From Tanypteryx hageni (lineage: Eukaryota; Arthropoda; Insecta; Odonata; Petaluridae), in contig CM054114.1 in the NCBI GenBank assembly GCA_028673005.1, positions 19,334,637 to 19,398,636 on the forward strand: 64,000 bases of DNA, read 5' to 3'. Positions 34,651 to 44,175 of the stretch are shown here, piece by piece (position 1 is the first letter of the stretch; each line of letters starts with the position of its first letter). The notes under the pieces were generated by a model, which saw only the letters and a program-made list of their open reading frames with translations, had not been told where the DNA came from and searched no databases. Position numbers and translations under genes: made by a program.

Positions 34651-37416
34651 TCTCCCTGAAACCACTTTCTCTACAAACATTTCCGCCCTAAATCTTCCGC
34701 CGTGCCACGCCCACCGGGCCCGTTTCTCGCACGACGTTATCATCTTGCGCTCCATATTCCCTCGCGTGTTTGTTGCTAACTTGCTCCTTAGAAGCTTAAT
34801 CCCTCTTTGTCCTCGCCGCCATCCCAAAGTTCCTTCCCCATTGTCGCAGACCAGATTATAACTTTTTAAAGGGTTAGTTTCAAGATATTGCTCGGACACA
34901 TGGCGGTACACAAAGCTGAAAGCGAGTACAGAATACTTTGATGTACATGAATAATTCTCGTCAAAAGCGAGTGCGTGAACTGATATTAAGGTTCATGACC
35001 CCCAGATGAGATCGATAGTTGTTTATATATTATATATATATATATATTTCACCTTCTGAATCTACCTTCTCATTTGAGCCTTTCTAATCATTCCGCGTCA
35101 TCCAACATAAGTGTTTTTTGCACGATAGAAGTCTATACATTCATCTATAGGAGTTCGAATTGCGCTGTTTATCTTTAAAAGTTTTCGGCTTAGTTTTCTT
35201 TTAAGAAAATACCTCCCATTGTGCGCCCATCAATTGGTCTTTAGCATGGTCTCAGAGCTTTAAAAAGCATATTGTATTTTAGGTCAAATCGGAGGTTATA
35301 AGAAAGGAAGCAAATGCTAATCATAACGTCAGTAAGTAGATTGTTGAGCTCAAGCTCAACTATTATCTCAAGTGTACACTTAATACGCAATCCGTGAGAG
35401 GTAGAAGTGATGCAGATGTTAAAATTTAAGCAGATTATTTTTAAATTAATATTTCTTTTTTGGTTGATATTATCCTCCCGTGGTATTAATATTTACCTGT
35501 CTAGTAAATTTTATTGAGTTTTGATGCATTAAGATAATTCTGACCTTTAAACATATCTCCACCATTCCTACGAGGAAACCCTTTGCCTCGTTGCACGATG
35601 TATTCTAGGGAAGCATTTACTATGCAAAGCAGGGAATGAATGTATTTCAGACAGCAATTTACCAGTTTCATCCTTAGATCTTCGTTAATTTTACTTGTTA
35701 AAATAATGTAATTCGATGGTTATATATCCATAGATCGGTGAATATTTGTCAGCTCTTATCTCTTTACTTCCATATTCTCTGTAGTAGTTCGTTTTATAAT
35801 TTAGTTCTAACCCCTTTAATCCGTTGAATTCGTTCATTTTACGTTCATTTAAAAAAGAAATCTTTGTTCAAGAAGTTCTTTCGATTAATACACTACCACT
35901 GTTGGGGAATAAAGGTTTAATAGCTCATGTAGTTCTTGCTTCTCGGAAATCACTCCCTTATTCTGCTTTTTTATATCGCTGTAAATATGCTTTGCAATTT
36001 TCAGTGCAAAAATGGCGGTCCCATCCATCTGGCAAATCTTTAATATGGTCATATTTCTGCTGAATGCATTTCTCTCTCTTTGTTGTCATTACATCCAAGC
36101 AAAAGATCAAAAAAGTAATACCTAAATAAAAACAAACTGATGTTTCTTTTGATAATAAGTATAAAATATTTTAGACCATATAACTTCAAGTATATAAATA
36201 GTGTGGCAGAATTCATGCATTCAAGTATAGATCCAACAATTCCTTTGAGATTTTCATTTATTTATCATATTTCTATTTAATGGTACGACATCCTCTTTTA
36301 CATACTTTTTTACAGTTTACTCAATGCATGGTGCTTCAAATTCTCAATAATTTGGAACAGTAGTAGAGAAGTCCATGAGTTAAATTAATGAGAAACTGTT
36401 TTACCGTTCTTCCCTCGCAGAGGTGGACGTATAGAACTTATTGTTAGATATGGCTAACAAAATTCGCGTTGTAGAAATATTTTTCCACGGAATTTTTAAT
36501 TTTATAGAACATTATTTCGAATGCGTCTATTATTACCGTTTAAGCCACGAAGTGACTAGACCTTTCGCTTCACCGATTTTGAGGATAAAATATTGAAGGC
36601 CAAATGTATAAAAAACTTGCTGGAAGTACCCGGCGTTCTAAGAAACAGAGACAGACAAACAACTTCCCCTCTACAATCCTGCCGAATTTGATTAAAATCA
36701 GTGCAATTTTGAAAGGTCCAGTCCGTCATCTTGGTTCAAATGCCTTCCCATTGTACCCAAACAGACAAAAACGTCCTCCTTGATCTCAGGAACCATCTTG
36801 CAAATTTTGATTACGATATCTTAAGAGGTGTCCAAATGCGTAGTGAACAGACAAACAGACGGACAACTTTCCAAAATAAATATTAGATGATATCCTTTTA
36901 TTCGTTTAAAAATCAAATGAACGTCGTAAATTCTGAGATAGTGGAAGTTTGCCCCGATTTACAAAGACGATGTGTTTTTCTATACTGCTTCAGTGCTAGT
37001 GATTTTATGTAGACCGAAATCAGGAATGTACGTTGCGTATCGCGATTATAACACAAGTGGCGCAATTAGTACCTACCCAACGCCGTGACCTTTGTTCAAA
37101 AACTGCTTTTATTGTTGCAGTGAAGGCACTTTGAACGAACTTCTCATCTTCATATAGAATTTTTAACCGTCTCCAAAAAAATCATAGTAATTATCGTCCA
37201 CACAAAATCCTTCTTTAACGATGTTGTGAAAAATACGTTGATTTTTATATTTTTACGTGAAAGAACTTTCAAACAAGTTCATCGATCGGTTTAAATTATT
37301 AATTTTTCCAAAGCGCTTAAGATTTTTTAATTGATTGATTCAATATGACTAAAATATAAAGCACGTATATTATTTTGCTATTTCCGGTGCATTTCTCTTT
37401 ATGTATGTACAATCGT
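34651..37416. other. No gene recognised; one degraded repeat module
   Basis: An (AT)n run lies near 35,026-35,048. About 36,590-36,880 contains CCCGGCGTT, AACAGAGACAGACAAAC and two related phrases (CCGAATTTGATTAAAATC and GCAAATTTTGATTACGAT) spaced ~140 bp apart, likely a decayed Helitron- or SINE-type module. No exon or RNA gene is supported. Confidence 0.45.
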
Positions 37417-37724
37417 TTGCGCGGTCGTATGAACGCACTACCTATTATCAGTCGCCATTTAACAGTCATTCTTGCATCGTGATGATAGCGTAAGCAGGCC
37501 CACGGAATTGTATTTTTGTCCAAGTGAGGGGTTGTCGGGGAGGGCTGAAACAAACTCGCTGTGTAATTAGTTCTAATAGTAGAAGTTCGAGTGAATTTAC
37601 GAATTTAGAATCGACAAATTCATCATTTTTATCAAATTCCCAGGTTCGATATTATTCGTTACATAACGGAAATAGCGAAAGTGACAAGGCACAACTCTCA
37701 AAAACAGTCGAGATATATGCGTTT
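37417..37724 (+). repeat. Left arm of a ~310-bp inverted repeat (foldback)
   Basis: Reverse-complementary to 41,795-42,104. Roughly the inner 230 bp are almost identical (differences are isolated single bases) and the outer ~80 bp are more diverged. The outer limit is at TTGCGCGGTCG and the inner limit at ATATATGCGTTT. No flanking target duplication is visible. A frame at 37,524-37,784 starts in this arm and ends in the neighbouring CAC repeat as a poly-His string; it is not a gene. Confidence 0.92.
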
Positions 37725-37793
37725 CACCATCACCACCACCACAAACACGCTCACCACCACCAGGCTCATCACCTCCACCATTAATGGCTTAGT
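37725..37793 (+). repeat. CAC-rich loop segment preceding the LINE
   Basis: Short (CAC)n/(CAT)n-like sequence belonging to the pre-insertion foldback loop. It ends at the LINE target duplication. Confidence 0.6.
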
Positions 37794-37804
37794 ATAATGT
37801 CTAC
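37794..37804 (+). repeat. LINE target-site duplication, 5' copy
   Basis: ATAATGTCTAC, identical to 41,136-41,146. It sets the LINE insertion at about 37,805-41,135. Confidence 0.8.
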
Positions 37805-38135
37805 CCCTTCCTAAGGACTGCATAACCTTACAGAGGTGGGAGGGTTTGTGTACTCTTACGAACCAAAGAGCTATGCCGGCGGGAGAGAATTCTCCTGGTA
37901 GGACCATCCAAGCCGGAAAGGTCTGAGGGGAAGAGTCAGACTAAGAAGCAGTCTTGGGGGTTTTACATCCCCCTGTGCAAGGGCAGCAGCTTGCACAGTA
38001 CCTCTATAGGTGGTGATCATGTGGATCTGAACAGCTACAGATGGGTAATCACTCTGTGAAACTGCGATGAGGAAAGCAAGGGGAAACTACCTCATTATAT
38101 TTCCCATGATAGGCTGAAAAGCTGAAAATACCTCT

Positions 38136-41102
38136 ATGGATCTTTCTGGGGTAAAATATTCCGGAGGTAAAATAGTCCCCCAATCGGATCTCCGGGTGGG
38201 GACTACCCTAGGGGATGCACAGAGGAAATGTAAGATTAATAAGAAAGCAAGTAGTGAGAAATTAAAAATAGGCACATGGAATGTTAGGACTATGAATTCA
38301 GGGGGTAAACTAGAGAACTTAAAAAGGGAAATGAGAAGGAATAATGTAGGTATAGTAGGTCTTAGTGAAGTTCGGTGGGAAGGAGAAGGCGAGATAAATT
38401 CAGACGAATTTAAGATTATTTACTCGGGAGGGGAGAAAAAGGAAAGGGGAGTGGGGATTATAATGAGAAAAGAGATAGCTGAAAGAATTAGTAAGGTAGT
38501 GACAGTTAATGACAGATTAATTGCCGTAAAACTCCAGATGGAGCCAGTGGATATGCTTATAATTCAAGCGTATATGCCAACAACTAATGCTGGCGACGAC
38601 GAAGTGGATGAAATCTATGAACAGATTATGGAGATATTGGAGGATGAGGGAAAAGGAAGGATCACCACCATAGTAATGGGAGATTGGAACAGTGTAGTCG
38701 GAGAGGGACAGGAAGATAACATAGTGGGAAAATATGGACTAGGGAAGAGAAATGAAAGAGGGGATAAACTTGTGGAATTCTGCCATAGAAATAGATTAAT
38801 TGTAACTAATACATGGTTTAAGCATCACCAGCGAAGACTTTACACATGGAGAAGCCCAGGAGACCAGAGACAATACCAGATAGATTACATACTAGTCAAT
38901 GAAAGATTTAGAAATAGCATTAAAAATGTGAAAACACTACCAGGGGCAGATATCGATTCTGACCACAACCTTTTGGTGGCAAATATACAATGTAGACTGA
39001 AGAGCGTTAGGAGAAACATAAGAGTTAACAAGAAATGGAACTTAGAGGAACTCCTTAAAAACAAGGAGGCTATCATGACTAAGCTGGAGGAAAGGTTGGG
39101 GGATAGAGCTGAAGAAAATAGGAAGAATGTAGATGAGGAGTGGAGATACATCCATAGCAACATTAAAGATGTAATGGAAAAGAAGGTAGGAAAGATAACG
39201 GGTGAAAGAAACAAAAAACCCTGGATCACAGCAGCCATGCTGCAAAAAATGGAAGAGCGGAGAAAGTGGAAGAACATAAACACTGAAGAAGGCCAAAGAA
39301 AGTACAAGGAGTTAAATAATGCTTTAAGAAGGGAAACAGATAAAGCAAGAGAACAGTGGATAAATGAAAAATGCGAGGAGATTGTCGAGTGTGAAAGAAT
39401 TTGTAGAACAGACCTCATGTATAGCAAAGCAAGGGAACTATTCAAGAAAAAACCAAGAAAGATAGGACGTAAAGGAATCATGAACAAAAGTGGTAAAATA
39501 GTATCGGAGCCAGACAATGTAAAGAATGTCTGGAAAGAATACATTGAGGTTCTGTATGACAAAGAAGGAAAGCCAAGAAATATTGAATTAAATGAAGAAG
39601 AGGATGTGGAAGAAGATCAGCTAGGACCAAGTATTCTCGAGTCTGAAGTTAAAAGAGCAATTGATGACATGAAAAGAAGGAAGGCTGTTGGGAGTGATGA
39701 TATACCCGTGGACGTTCTCAAGGTTTTGGGGTCTAAAGCAGTTAAGCAACTCACAAAATTTTTTAACCAAGTATATGATACTGGCATATGGCCTGAAGAT
39801 TTTTTAGATGTTGTGATGGTACCACTGGAGAAAAAGAACAATGCAAAATGTTGTAAGGATTACAGAACTATTAGTTTAATTTCTCATACAGCTAAAGTTC
39901 TAACCAGAATAATAACCAAAAGAATTGAATGTAAAATAGAAAAGGAGCTGCAAGATAATCAGTTTGGTTTTAGAAGAGGAAGGGGGACTAGAGATGCTAT
40001 AGGATGTATGAGGATGATGATAGAAAGAGCGCTAGAAGTCAATAAAGGTATGTATTTTTGTTTTGTAGATTGGGAGAAATCTTTTGACCGAGTGAAATGG
40101 GATAAAATGCTGGGTATTTTAAACAAAATAGGAATAGATTGGAAAGATAAAAGACTGCTTAAAAACCTTTACTTTGATCAAAAGTTTAGAGTTAGGGTTG
40201 AAGGAGAAGAAACAGAAAGTAATTCAATAGGGAGGGGAGTGAGGCAGGGTTGCCCTATTTCACCAGCGATATTTAATATTTATGCAGAAACAATAACAGA
40301 AGAAGCGTTGATGAAAGAGAAAGGATTTAAGATAGGAGGTGAAAGTATTACCACCATTAAATATGCAGATGATCAAGGATTAATAGCAGAAGACGAGAAA
40401 GAGCTTCAGAGGATGACAGACAGACTAGTGGAGGTTGGCCAACAATATGGAATGAAGATCAATGCTGAAAAAACGAAAGTCATGGTGGTTTCAAAGGAAC
40501 ATAAAGAATTAAATATAATGGTAAATGGCCAAAAATTGGAACAAGTAAGTAGTTTCAAATATCTCGGCAGTATTTTAGCACAGGTTGGAAGTAGTACACA
40601 GGACATCAGAAGTAGGATTGCAATGGCAAAAGCAGCATTTAACGAGAAGAAGGAGCTTCTCACAAGCAAGAAAATAAATTTAGAAACAAGGAAGAAATTA
40701 GCAAAATGCTACATATGGAGCATAGCTCTTTATGGTGCAGAGACGTGGACGGTAAGGAGAAAGGAGGAAAAATATTTAGAAAGTTTTGAGATGTGGGTAT
40801 GGAGAAGAATGATGAAAGTGAAATGGACAGAGAGGAAGAGAAACGAAGAAGTATTAGAAATGGTGGGAGAAGAAAGGATGCTAATAAAAACAATCAGGAA
40901 AAGAAAAGCAAATTGGATAGGGCACATATTGAGAAGACAGTGTTTACAAAGGACGATCTTAGAAGGAAAAATTAGTGGAAGAAGAGGAAGAGGGAGAAAG
41001 AGAATAGGAATATTAGATAATATAAAGCAGGGATATAATACTTATAGAGGTATAAAAGAGGCTTCTAGGGAGAGAGAGAAATGGAGGCAGCGATTCAGTT
41101 AA
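38136..41102 (+). CDS. Endonuclease-reverse transcriptase of an RTE-type LINE (988 aa)
   Basis: Carries out target-primed reverse transcription: an N-terminal APE-like endonuclease nicks DNA and the reverse transcriptase copies LINE RNA onto it. Residues ~44-288 form the exonuclease-endonuclease-phosphatase fold, with GTWNVR (46-51), LSEVRW (76-81, catalytic Glu), MGDWNSV (181-187, Asp and Asn), QIDYILV (248-254) and SDH (275-277). A Lys/Arg/Glu-rich linker spans ~290-500. The RT spans ~510-760: QFGFRRGRGT (609-618), FVDWEKSFDRV (643-653, first catalytic Asp), GVRQGCPISP (701-710), YADD (743-746). A C-terminal tail has FKYLGS (807-812), YGAETWT (866-872), WRRMMKVKWT (889-898) and KANWIGHILRR (924-934). 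All catalytic residues are present, with no stop or frameshift. Odd: RTISLIS where RPISL is usual, DWEK for DYEK, and Gln after YADD. A related decayed copy is at 54.2-54.7 kb. Confidence 0.95.
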   Translation: MDLSGVKYSGGKIVPQSDLRVGTTLGDAQRKCKINKKASSEKLKIGTWNVRTMNSGGKLENLKREMRRNNVGIVGLSEVRWEGEGEINSDEFKIIYSGGEKKERGVGIIMRKEIAERISKVVTVNDRLIAVKLQMEPVDMLIIQAYMPTTNAGDDEVDEIYEQIMEILEDEGKGRITTIVMGDWNSVVGEGQEDNIVGKYGLGKRNERGDKLVEFCHRNRLIVTNTWFKHHQRRLYTWRSPGDQRQYQIDYILVNERFRNSIKNVKTLPGADIDSDHNLLVANIQCRLKSVRRNIRVNKKWNLEELLKNKEAIMTKLEERLGDRAEENRKNVDEEWRYIHSNIKDVMEKKVGKITGERNKKPWITAAMLQKMEERRKWKNINTEEGQRKYKELNNALRRETDKAREQWINEKCEEIVECERICRTDLMYSKARELFKKKPRKIGRKGIMNKSGKIVSEPDNVKNVWKEYIEVLYDKEGKPRNIELNEEEDVEEDQLGPSILESEVKRAIDDMKRRKAVGSDDIPVDVLKVLGSKAVKQLTKFFNQVYDTGIWPEDFLDVVMVPLEKKNNAKCCKDYRTISLISHTAKVLTRIITKRIECKIEKELQDNQFGFRRGRGTRDAIGCMRMMIERALEVNKGMYFCFVDWEKSFDRVKWDKMLGILNKIGIDWKDKRLLKNLYFDQKFRVRVEGEETESNSIGRGVRQGCPISPAIFNIYAETITEEALMKEKGFKIGGESITTIKYADDQGLIAEDEKELQRMTDRLVEVGQQYGMKINAEKTKVMVVSKEHKELNIMVNGQKLEQVSSFKYLGSILAQVGSSTQDIRSRIAMAKAAFNEKKELLTSKKINLETRKKLAKCYIWSIALYGAETWTVRRKEEKYLESFEMWVWRRMMKVKWTERKRNEEVLEMVGEERMLIKTIRKRKANWIGHILRRQCLQRTILEGKISGRRGRGRKRIGILDNIKQGYNTYRGIKEASREREKWRQRFS

Positions 41103-41105
41103 AAC

Positions 41106-41119
41106 CTGTCTTCGGACAG
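41106..41119 (+). promoter_or_regulatory. 3'-UTR hairpin with UUCG tetraloop
   Basis: CTGTC-TTCG-GACAG forms a 5-bp stem closed by the exceptionally stable C(UUCG)G tetraloop. It lies 3 nt after the stop codon and just before the (ATG)n tail. In LINE RNAs a 3' stem-loop is often what the reverse transcriptase recognises; that role here is inferred. Confidence 0.55.
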
Positions 41120-41135
41120 AAGCATGATGATGATG

Positions 41136-41146
41136 ATAATGTCTAC
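41136..41146 (+). repeat. LINE target-site duplication, 3' copy
   Basis: ATAATGTCTAC, matching 37,794-37,804. Its first bases merge with the (ATG)n tail, so the true duplication may be a few bases shorter. Confidence 0.8.
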
Positions 41147-41794
41147 AAACTGAAAAACCAGTAGTGATGCCAAGGAAATTTCGAATTTTTGTTTAACCGA
41201 TTAATTTCCTAATCAATTGTTTATTAATAATACAATCTATTATTACTTAAGACGTACCTTACTCGAATAGTTGTAATATAATCTGTTTGTTCACGTAATA
41301 CCTTCTTCGTAAATTACCCATTTCTTTTCCCTTAAAAAGTGTTGTGTATATCTAAATAAAATAGACGTATTTACGTTCATTTCTTTGTCGTAGATAATCC
41401 ATTTCCTTTCATTTTCCAAATTTTGCGTGCGTACGAAAAAATTAAGCTATCTAGTAGTACCCATAAAAACCTTTGCGAAATGACTCATAAATCTGTATGT
41501 TTAACCGAGCAGTCACTCACAGTTCGCAGATTGATATATGATGCAATTTACTACGACTCGTCTGTGAAAATGTGGTTCGCTTGATAACGAAGTGAAACAA
41601 AATTATGATGGCTGCAACAACAATTTTACTCGATGAATTATAAAAATGATATACCGCACTACAATATTGTGCATTCCGTAAACCAAACCGACTTCTTACG
41701 TCGGCGTTCAACGTGAATTATACGGAGAATGCCATCAAGTAGCGAGTAATGGAAGAACAGGCTCTGCAAAAAATGTTTTTTTTTTACTTTTATT
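41147..41794. other. Remaining foldback loop, no gene
   Basis: AT-rich sequence between the LINE and the right arm. With the CAC-rich segment it reconstructs a ~0.7-kb original loop. A 64-residue minus-strand frame (41,517-41,711) is unremarkable. Confidence 0.55.
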
Positions 41795-42104
41795 AAACGC
41801 ATATATGTCGACTGTTTTTGAGAGTTGTTCCTTGTCACTTTCGCTATTTCCGTTATGTAACGAATAATATCGAACCTGGGAATTTGATAAAAATGATGAA
41901 TTTGTCGATTCTAAATTCGTAAATTCACTCGAACTTCTACTATTAGAACTAATTACACAGCGAGTTTGTTTCAGCCCTCCCCCAACAACCCCTCACTTGG
42001 ACAAAAATACAATTCCATGGACTGCTTGCGCTATCATCACGTTGCAAGAATGACTGTTAAATAATAATGGCGAAATATAATAGTACGTTCAAACGACCGC
42101 GCAA
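41795..42104 (-). repeat. Right arm of the ~310-bp inverted repeat
   Basis: Inverted partner of 37,417-37,724; see that entry. Without the LINE the whole foldback would be about 1.35 kb. Confidence 0.92.
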
Positions 42105-42624
42105 GACGCGGAATACTCTTTATTAACTCCGGTCGATACGCAAGAATACGTCGTATTTTATACATTAAGAACCCTGAAGGATGAGGTGACGTCACGACAG
42201 GAATACATATTTACCGACTAACATAACATTCACGTAGATAGGAAGTTGAAATTTAATCTACCGCGAAAGCGACGACGCTCAAATTGTTGGAATACTTTTG
42301 GAAATGAGTGTACATTTTTACAACCTACTCCGTCATTAAAGTGTTATTAGCGCCATTTGAAGTTGAAATCATGGGCCAGAATTTTCTCTGATAAATAAAT
42401 ATACTTGCAAATAACATTTAAAAAAATAAAAGTTTTCTAAAACATTAATTTTTAGCATCACCTTACTCAAAAATTAAATTCTGAAGCATTTTTACTTTTC
42501 CTTCTATTTATGCCAAAGTTAGTTATACCACCATATCTTCATAGCTAACTTTTTCTTAGAATAAAAATGTCGCATTATACCAATAATAATTGATCAATCA
42601 TTTGGAAAACTGCTATATTTTTAT
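42105..42624. other. No gene recognised
   Basis: AT-rich spacer between the foldback and a piggyBac-like element; nothing supportable. Confidence 0.5.
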
Positions 42625-43240
42625 TTAACCCTAGAAAGACCAAGGTATTTTCTGTAACGTCCTTGACCAAGGGAGGGTCAATAATTGTCCACAAAGAAAA
42701 ATTAACTTTTTTATTTGTTTTAATTCTGCAGGTTAGTGATAATAAAACATTACAACTTGTAACAACGTGTAAAACCGTATTATAACTTTAAAACAGTTCC
42801 ATTTTCTATATAAACGAAAAAAATACTGAAATTTTGAGTTAAAAAACGCTCTTTTAATATTAAAAGAAAAAAATCCCATTACAATACTCCGATCCTGCTA
42901 TGTCGCACTTTTCACATGCATATGTTTTTGTGCTGTGCTTCCCACATACATATTTGCTGCATTTCGTTCATGTTATGGTGTTTTTGCTAATTTATTTATA
43001 TTTTCTCTCTTTGATGTAGCTGCGAAAGTGCAAACATCACCACATAACTGATGTAAATTTCAGATGTTTTTATGAAAAGGGTAAATGGATTAGTGCTCAT
43101 TAAGAGACAATAACAATTTTTCCTAATTTTCCGATTTGTAAAAATATAATAAAGCCATAAATAAAAAGTGATTGACATTTTTAAACCCTCCCTTGGTCCA
43201 TATAAAGTTATTGCCGATAATAATCACTGAAGGCATTTAA
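42625..43240 (-). mobile_element. piggyBac-like element, decayed, TTAA-flanked
   Basis: TTAA (42,625-42,628) is followed directly by CCCTAGAAAG, the typical piggyBac terminal sequence. A 14-bp subterminal inverted repeat, GACCAAGGGAGGGT at 42,665-42,678 and its exact reverse complement at 43,185-43,198, lies 36 bp from each end, and a second TTAA occurs at 43,237-43,240. The extreme right terminus has lost similarity. The body is ~608 bp and keeps only the 3' scrap of a transposase on the minus strand. Confidence 0.7.
42860..42967 (-). pseudogene. C-terminal remnant of a piggyBac-type transposase
   Basis: Minus-strand translation gives about 35 codons ending in a stop, with TKCSKYVCGKHS followed by YACEKCD. 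The cysteine/histidine spacing C-x4-C-x2-H-x6-C-x2-C resembles the zinc-binding Cys-rich domain that ends piggyBac transposases (DDE_Tnp_1_7 family). A stop codon lies immediately upstream and the catalytic DDD region is absent, so it is non-functional. The call rests on the short motif plus the TTAA/CCCTAGAAAG context. Confidence 0.55.
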
Positions 43241-43744
43241 TTTTCATTGTATGATTCGAATCAACTGGAGAAGAATTTAATGAAGAGCTGTCATTGTATC
43301 CCAGTAAACTTAACTGAATATTTACCCTCTCTTATAATCTTAAATTAATGCAATATCATCTCTTGTGCATTCTATCTCATTAAAAAAACAATAAAAATAT
43401 TCTCCCCCATCTCTGGTGTTTTTATTGTTCTGAGTAATTGCGGTGGTATTAAGTTAGAATTAAGGTTGACTGGTTTCACTAATATTTCAGTTATTTTTTA
43501 AGCTGTAAGTTAAAAAGCAATAACGTAATTTTCTTGAAATTTTACATGAAGCACACATTTATTCAATAAATTTCGATGTTAAATATATACGCGATGAATA
43601 TCTCGTTGTAGTAACAAATTATAAGGACAACTCTAGGAAAGATAATTGGTTTATATTTGACCGCCGCGGTTATTGAGTTACTTTTAGCCTGTAAGCTTTT
43701 GTAGCTGTGTGTACGTGCGTTAAAAAAGTGCCCAGTTATAACTT
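43241..43744. other. No gene recognised
   Basis: AT-rich spacer; nothing supportable. Confidence 0.5.
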
Positions 43745-43928
43745 CAGTCAGACCTCGATTTAGAGCCACCGTTTTTCCGTCACTGACATAGGCGTAAAAG
43801 CGGGGATGACGGTAAATCGAGGTGTATGTTAGCTCTATGTATTCAGAAGATGGAAGTTTTGTTCACAGCGATTCATGGGCGGTATGAGGGAAGTAGCACT
43901 ATAGGGCGCACTAAATCGGGGTTACACA
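43745..43928. mobile_element. Tigger/pogo-like MITE, ~184 bp
   Basis: The left end CAGTCAGACCTCGATTTAGA is matched by the inverted right end (CTAAATCGGGGTTACACA on the plus strand). The CCTCGATTTA core is of the pogo/Tigger terminal type. An internal CGGTAAATCGAGGT is a second inverted copy of the terminal motif. The interior is homologous to 19,340-19,590. No clear TA duplication at the left edge. Confidence 0.6.
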
Positions 43929-43974
43929 TACAAACAATTGCATGTACATAAAAACACCTATATATACTCTCTCT

Positions 43975-44020
43975 CGGTCGCTGAAGAAGGGCTTAAGCCC
44001 GAAAAGCTTCCGTTATTCTG
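43975..44020 (+). ncRNA. Hammerhead-ribozyme-like core (candidate, Penelope-type context)
   Basis: CTGAAGA (43,981-43,987), then one extra base, a GGGC-TTAA-GCCC stem-loop and GAAA (44,001-44,004). This mirrors the hammerhead core CUGANGA-stem II-GAAA. The extra nucleotide before the stem and unproven stems I and III make catalysis doubtful. Such motifs accompany Penelope-like retroelements in animals. Confidence 0.35.
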
Positions 44021-44134
44021 TTTTTACGTGTGTTACTTCGACACTCCTAACAGATCGCCAACTTGGTGAGCGTCCACTGGAATCCCTCCGACACCTTGTT
44101 GCTACCGTCATTACCACATTTCCTTTTCCTCATG

Positions 44135-44135
<1 letters not shown>

Positions 44136-44172
<37 letters not shown>
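44136..44172. repeat. (TA)n microsatellite
   Basis: About 18 TA dinucleotides; adjoining open frames of alternating Ile/Tyr are artefacts. Confidence 0.95.

Positions 44173-44175
<3 letters not shown>

Larger units (their letters stand above)
37805..41135 (+). mobile_element. Full-length RTE-type non-LTR retrotransposon
   Basis: About 3.33 kb: a ~330-bp 5' leader, one ORF (38,136-41,102), a ~30-nt 3' UTR and a short (ATG)n tail. The size, the single EN-RT ORF and a short-tandem-repeat tail in place of poly(A) are typical of the RTE clade. An 11-bp perfect target duplication flanks it. The leader contains CTACCTCATTATATTTCCCA and CATGATAGGCTGAAAAGC just before the start codon. It lies inside the loop of an inverted repeat, so it inserted after the foldback formed or arrived. 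The intact ORF and perfect duplication suggest a young copy. Confidence 0.9.

Noticed and set aside
34392..34911. 68- and 158-residue Arg/Glu/Lys/Gly-rich minus-strand frames
   Set aside because: Composition follows from the purine-rich strand; no recognised domain.
36590..36880. A second Helitron
   Set aside because: Module text resembles Helitron-associated repeats but no terminal hairpin plus CTRR was found.
37524..37784. 86-residue frame ending in a poly-His tract, possibly a metal-binding peptide
   Set aside because: It begins in an inverted-repeat arm and ends in a CAC microsatellite. The other arm, lacking the CAC tract, gives no comparable protein.
38885..40927. Several minus-strand frames (up to 225 residues) under the LINE ORF
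   Set aside because: Antisense shadows of the 988-residue ORF; Leu/Phe/Ser-rich without motifs.
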